Below, one piece after another: positions 61,394-64,000 of a stretch of 64,000 nt of DNA. A program made the position numbers and the translations under genes. The stretch spans positions 1 through 64,000 of the forward strand of contig CAYYMD010000003.1 in the NCBI GenBank assembly GCA_964472875.1, in the 5' to 3' direction. The stretch's first letter is position 1. Each line of letters opens with the position of its first letter. This DNA comes from CAYYMD01 sp964472875. GTDB taxonomy: Bacteria > Planctomycetota > Phycisphaerae > SM23-33. The notes under the pieces are model-generated. The model was given only the letters and a program-made list of their open reading frames with translations, did not search any database and was not told the DNA's origin.

Positions 61394-62445
61394 AACTTGC
61401 CGATCTCACTAAGCGCGGCGGAGAATGGCTCAGGGGAGTAGGCCCCATGCACGACGTGGTAATCTCTTCACGCGTGCGCCTCGCGCGCAACCTGGCCGGA
61501 ATACCTTTCCTTCCGCGATGTTCGCGCAAAAAACAAGGTGAACTCGAATCGCGCCTGCGGAACGAACTGCTCTCGGCCGGAATCGCGCCGGAAACGTTCT
61601 ACGTGGATATCAACTCCGCCGGCGAACTCGACCGCCAGTTACTCGTCGAGCGACACCTGATTTCCCGCCAGCACGCCGAGGACGATCACCCCCGCGGCGT
61701 GGCCATCAGCGGCTCGGAGACGGTGGCCATAATGGTCAACGAGGAAGACCACCTCCGCATACAGGTGCTACGCAGCGGCCTGCAGTTCGACCAGGCCGTT
61801 GATGAGTGCAATCGCATAGACGATATTCTGGAAGAGCGGCTTGGGTTCGCGTTCCACGGGCGGTTCGGCTATCTCACGGCGTGCCCGACCAACGTCGGGA
61901 CCGGATTGCGCGTCAGCGTGATGGTTCACCTTCCGGCGCTTAAAATGAGCGGCGAGGTAGAGAAGGTCCTGCGGGCCACAAGGGATATGCACCTGGCCGT
62001 CCGCGGGCTTTACGGCGAGGGCACCGAGGCGGTAGGCGACTTCTACCAGATTTCCAACCAGACCACGCTGGGCAAGAGCGAGCGGCAGATAGTCGAGGAT
62101 TTCTGCCGCCGGATCATACCCAAGATAATCGAGTACGAGCGCCGTGTCCGCAAGGCGCTGCTGGACGAACAGCCGGAAGCGCTGGACGACAAGATATTCC
62201 GTTCGCTGGCGCTGCTGCAGTCCGCCCGCGTGATGAGCAGCGAAGAGACCATGTACCTGCTGTCTCTCATCCGCCTGGGGATAAACCTGGATCGAGTTCA
62301 CAACGTGAATCTTGAAACGGTGAACCAGTTGTACCAGGAAATACAGCCGGCGCATCTTCAGAAGATACTCGGCCGCGAGATGGACGGGCAGCAGCGGGCC
62401 GCGGCCAGGGCCACATACATCCGCAAAAGACTGGAGGCGGGTTGA
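61390..62445 (+). CDS. mcsB: protein arginine kinase McsB
   Basis: 351 residues of the phosphagen-kinase fold. The signature is the catalytic-Cys loop TACPTNVGTGLR with C165; others are the ATP-binding SSRVRLARNL, RGLYGEGTEA and the C-terminal RDR-like end (KILGREMDGQQR). In Bacillus McsB phosphorylates arginines on CtsR and marks proteins for ClpCP. It is coupled to mcsA. ClpC and CtsR genes, normally adjacent in Firmicutes, are not in the window. Confidence 0.95.
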   Translation: MKLADLTKRGGEWLRGVGPMHDVVISSRVRLARNLAGIPFLPRCSRKKQGELESRLRNELLSAGIAPETFYVDINSAGELDRQLLVERHLISRQHAEDDHPRGVAISGSETVAIMVNEEDHLRIQVLRSGLQFDQAVDECNRIDDILEERLGFAFHGRFGYLTACPTNVGTGLRVSVMVHLPALKMSGEVEKVLRATRDMHLAVRGLYGEGTEAVGDFYQISNQTTLGKSERQIVEDFCRRIIPKIIEYERRVRKALLDEQPEALDDKIFRSLALLQSARVMSSEETMYLLSLIRLGINLDRVHNVNLETVNQLYQEIQPAHLQKILGREMDGQQRAAARATYIRKRLEAG

Positions 62446-62449
62446 GGCG

Positions 62450-63277
62450 ATGGCGGTGCGGCTCGCAACAGTGGCGCCGGTCGGTTTCGAGGAATTTCCC
62501 CCCGATAAGTGGCTGGTTGCATATAAGCGGCTGGGTTGCACGGTCGTGCAGGTCTATCGCAACCAGAACGCCGACGTTTCGCTGGGGCAAATTCGGGAGA
62601 CTTTGGAAGCCGGAGGCATGCCGTGCGACAGCATACACGGGCTGTTCGGCGAGGAGTATGACCCTTCCGCCCCTGATGAGCAGGCCAGGAAATTTGCCGT
62701 GGACACGTTCCGCGGCGACGGCGAACTTGTGAAGCGGCTTGGAGGGTGGCTGGTGGTGGTCCATTGCTCCACCATTCGCAGGGAAGGCATCAGCGCCGAT
62801 GAGCGCAAAAACAGGGTGGAGCAACTTAAACATTCCATAGATGAACTTGGGAGGTTTGGTGAGAGTATCGGCGTAAAATACGCATTCGAGAATCTTCCCG
62901 GCTATCATCCCGTCGGCCCGGATGTGGGCGAACTGGCAGGCATAATCACCGAGGTGGCCGCGCCGAATACGGGGATATGTTTCGACACCGGCCACGCCAA
63001 CATGGTCGGCGACCCGGCCGCGATGCTCGCCGAGGCGAAGGGGCGCCTTATGTACGTTCACGTGTCAGACAATTCCGGCCGGGGCGATGAACACCTTATG
63101 CCGTATCACGGCACACTGGATGTACAGGCAGTGGCGCGTACCTTGCGGGAAATCGGCTACGACGGGACAATTATGCTTGAGGTTTTTTACTCCACCGAGC
63201 AGCTGAACGAACTGGCCGAAGCCGGTTTCGCCGACAAATTAAAACAAATGCTCGCCATAGCCAACGGTCAATCTTAG
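62450..63277 (+). CDS. sugar phosphate isomerase/epimerase family protein
   Basis: 275 residues, an xylose-isomerase-like TIM barrel. Metal-site candidates lie at the strand ends: IHGLFGEEYD, VVVHCSTIR, YAFENLPGYHP (Glu), ICFDTGHAN (Asp and His), YVHVSDNSGRGDEHLMPYHG and the last Glu in IMLEVFY. The pattern fits AP-endonuclease-2/hydroxypyruvate-isomerase-like enzymes. The exact substrate is unknown. It starts 4 bases after mcsB, so it probably shares its transcript; GGAGG lies 12 bases upstream of the ATG. Confidence 0.82.
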   Translation: MAVRLATVAPVGFEEFPPDKWLVAYKRLGCTVVQVYRNQNADVSLGQIRETLEAGGMPCDSIHGLFGEEYDPSAPDEQARKFAVDTFRGDGELVKRLGGWLVVVHCSTIRREGISADERKNRVEQLKHSIDELGRFGESIGVKYAFENLPGYHPVGPDVGELAGIITEVAAPNTGICFDTGHANMVGDPAAMLAEAKGRLMYVHVSDNSGRGDEHLMPYHGTLDVQAVARTLREIGYDGTIMLEVFYSTEQLNELAEAGFADKLKQMLAIANGQS

Positions 63278-63278
63278 G

Positions 63279-63314
63279 GCGTGCAGGTTCTACCGTAAGA
63301 GATGTTCTGCACGC
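63279..63314. repeat. hairpin after the isomerase-like gene
   Basis: GCGTGCAG (63279-63286) pairs with CTGCACGC (63307-63314) around a 20-base loop, immediately downstream of the stop codon. No U-run follows; it may slow decay or assist the stronger stem at 63328-63357. Confidence 0.55.
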
Positions 63315-63327
63315 GGAACTAATTAAA

Positions 63328-63357
63328 GCGGCGGTCCCGGCGCACCGGGACCGCCGC
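63328..63357. terminator. strong stem between convergent genes
   Basis: GCGGCGGTCCCGG and its exact complement pair around a CGCA loop, a 13-base perfect GC stem. The flanks are AT-rich on both sides (AATTAAA and TTATAATTTAA), so it can act as a terminator in either direction, for the isomerase-like gene and for the glutamate dehydrogenase gene. Confidence 0.75.
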
Positions 63358-63390
63358 GCTTATAATTTAAGCTGTCTGCGACACAGGCAA

Positions 63391-64000
63391 TTAAACGATG
63401 CCCTGTGCGAGCATGGCCCGTGCTACCTTGCAGAAGCCGGCGATGTTTGCGCCTGCGGCAAGATCGTTCTTGAGGTTATATTCATCGGCCGCCTGGACGC
63501 ACTGGTCATAAATGCTGTTCATTATGCCCTGGAGGCGTTTGTCCACTTCTTCAAAGGTCCAGCTCATCCGCATGGAGTTCTGACACATCTCCAGCGCGCT
63601 GGTGGCCACGCCGCCGGCGTTGGCCGCCTTGGCCGGGCCGAACGATATGTCATTTTCCCTGAACACCTGAATCGCCTCGGGCGTTGAAGGCATGTTGGCG
63701 CCCTCGCCGACGGCGATGCATCCGTTCTCGGCCAGTTGCTTTGCCGCATCGCCGTCAATTTCGTTCTGAGTGGCCGAGGGAAGCGCCACATCGCACGGGA
63801 CTGACCAGATACCCTGCCATCCCTCGTGGTACTCGGCCGAGTCGTGTTTCTCGGCATATTCGCGGATTCGCCCGCGGCGGGCTTCCTTGATATCCTTGAC
63901 CGTCTCGAGTTTAATGCCGTCGTCGTCAACGATGTAACCGTTGCTGTCGGACAGGGCCACCACGTGTCCGCCGAGTTGCTGAACCTTCTCTGTGGCGTAA
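63391..64000 (-). CDS. gdhA: glutamate dehydrogenase, C-terminal part (runs off window)
   Basis: The frame is open to the window end, giving about 202 C-terminal residues. The sequence follows the hexameric NADP-type glutamate dehydrogenase pattern: VQQLGGHVVALSDSNGYI, IWSVPCDVALPSATQNEID, VGEGANMPSTPEAI, GPAKAANAGGVATSALEMCQN and ANIAGFCKVARAML at the end. It catalyses reversible amination of 2-oxoglutarate. The 5' part, including the catalytic Lys, lies beyond the window. Confidence 0.95.
   Translation of the reverse strand, partial: YATEKVQQLGGHVVALSDSNGYIVDDDGIKLETVKDIKEARRGRIREYAEKHDSAEYHEGWQGIWSVPCDVALPSATQNEIDGDAAKQLAENGCIAVGEGANMPSTPEAIQVFRENDISFGPAKAANAGGVATSALEMCQNSMRMSWTFEEVDKRLQGIMNSIYDQCVQAADEYNLKNDLAAGANIAGFCKVARAMLAQGIV

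Overview
The window reads as a chromosomal segment of a planctomycete, most likely from the class Phycisphaerae or a close relative. The sequence-level reasons are: PEP-CTERM sorting tails ending in GIGVLLRRRRA, an LL-diaminopimelate aminotransferase, an ExbB with its own signal peptide, a giant PD40/terpene-cyclase-fold envelope protein, a class II (B12-dependent) ribonucleotide reductase with a C-terminal zinc ribbon, and a McsA/McsB pair outside the Firmicutes. Base composition looks moderately GC-rich in genes, with AT-rich spacers full of palindromes. No rRNA, CRISPR array, intact transposase or prophage was seen. The taxonomic call is inference from gene content.

Left part (1-9640): a PEP-CTERM surface protein; an 830-base spacer with paired-hairpin repeats; a minus-strand tripartite efflux operon (TolC-type outer-membrane factor, MacA-type adaptor, MacB-type ATPase and permease); a decayed SMP-30-like fragment; a VapBC-type toxin-antitoxin pair with a double palindromic operator; and an MntP-type manganese exporter.

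Centre-left (9770-25260), mostly plus strand: a biosynthetic run dapL-folK-deoxynucleoside kinase-panC-panD-lgt, two exported proteins (a catalytically dead HtrA-like PDZ protein and a TPR protein), a seven-helix membrane protein, ribH-nusB, ftsY, a hicBA pair whose hicA is frameshifted, two small membrane proteins and mnmG.

Centre (25260-36720): flgM behind a sigma-28-like promoter, then a three-gene signalling cluster (HTH-receiver, HDOD-histidine kinase, receiver-GAF-like). Next is nrdJ behind paired NrdR boxes and a perfect DnaA box. An unannotated small RNA gene of about 120 nt (own promoter, own terminator, two stem-loops showing nearly the same C-rich anti-Shine-Dalgarno loop) lies just before tatD. 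A heparinase/alginate-lyase-like enzyme follows.

Centre-right (37140-55840): an envelope module (large TPR protein, ExbB, ExbD, 1281-residue PD40 protein) and a type II secretion/type IV pilus-like operon headed by a STAS protein (gspE, gspF, pilM, pilN, pilO, a PilP/GspC-like gene, gspG, gspH and three further pseudopilin-like genes). No secretin gene is present, so the apparatus must be completed elsewhere.

Right end (55900-64000): a PEP-CTERM stub touching tRNA-Lys(CTT), a small membrane protein, recA, a divergent aroA, truB, a PTPS-like protein lacking catalytic residues, mcsA-mcsB, a sugar-isomerase-like TIM barrel, and the 3' part of a glutamate dehydrogenase gene running off the window.

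The least expected finding is the twin-loop small RNA at 33720-33839. The PD40/toroid Exb module and the NrdR/DnaA control region are the next most worth checking.
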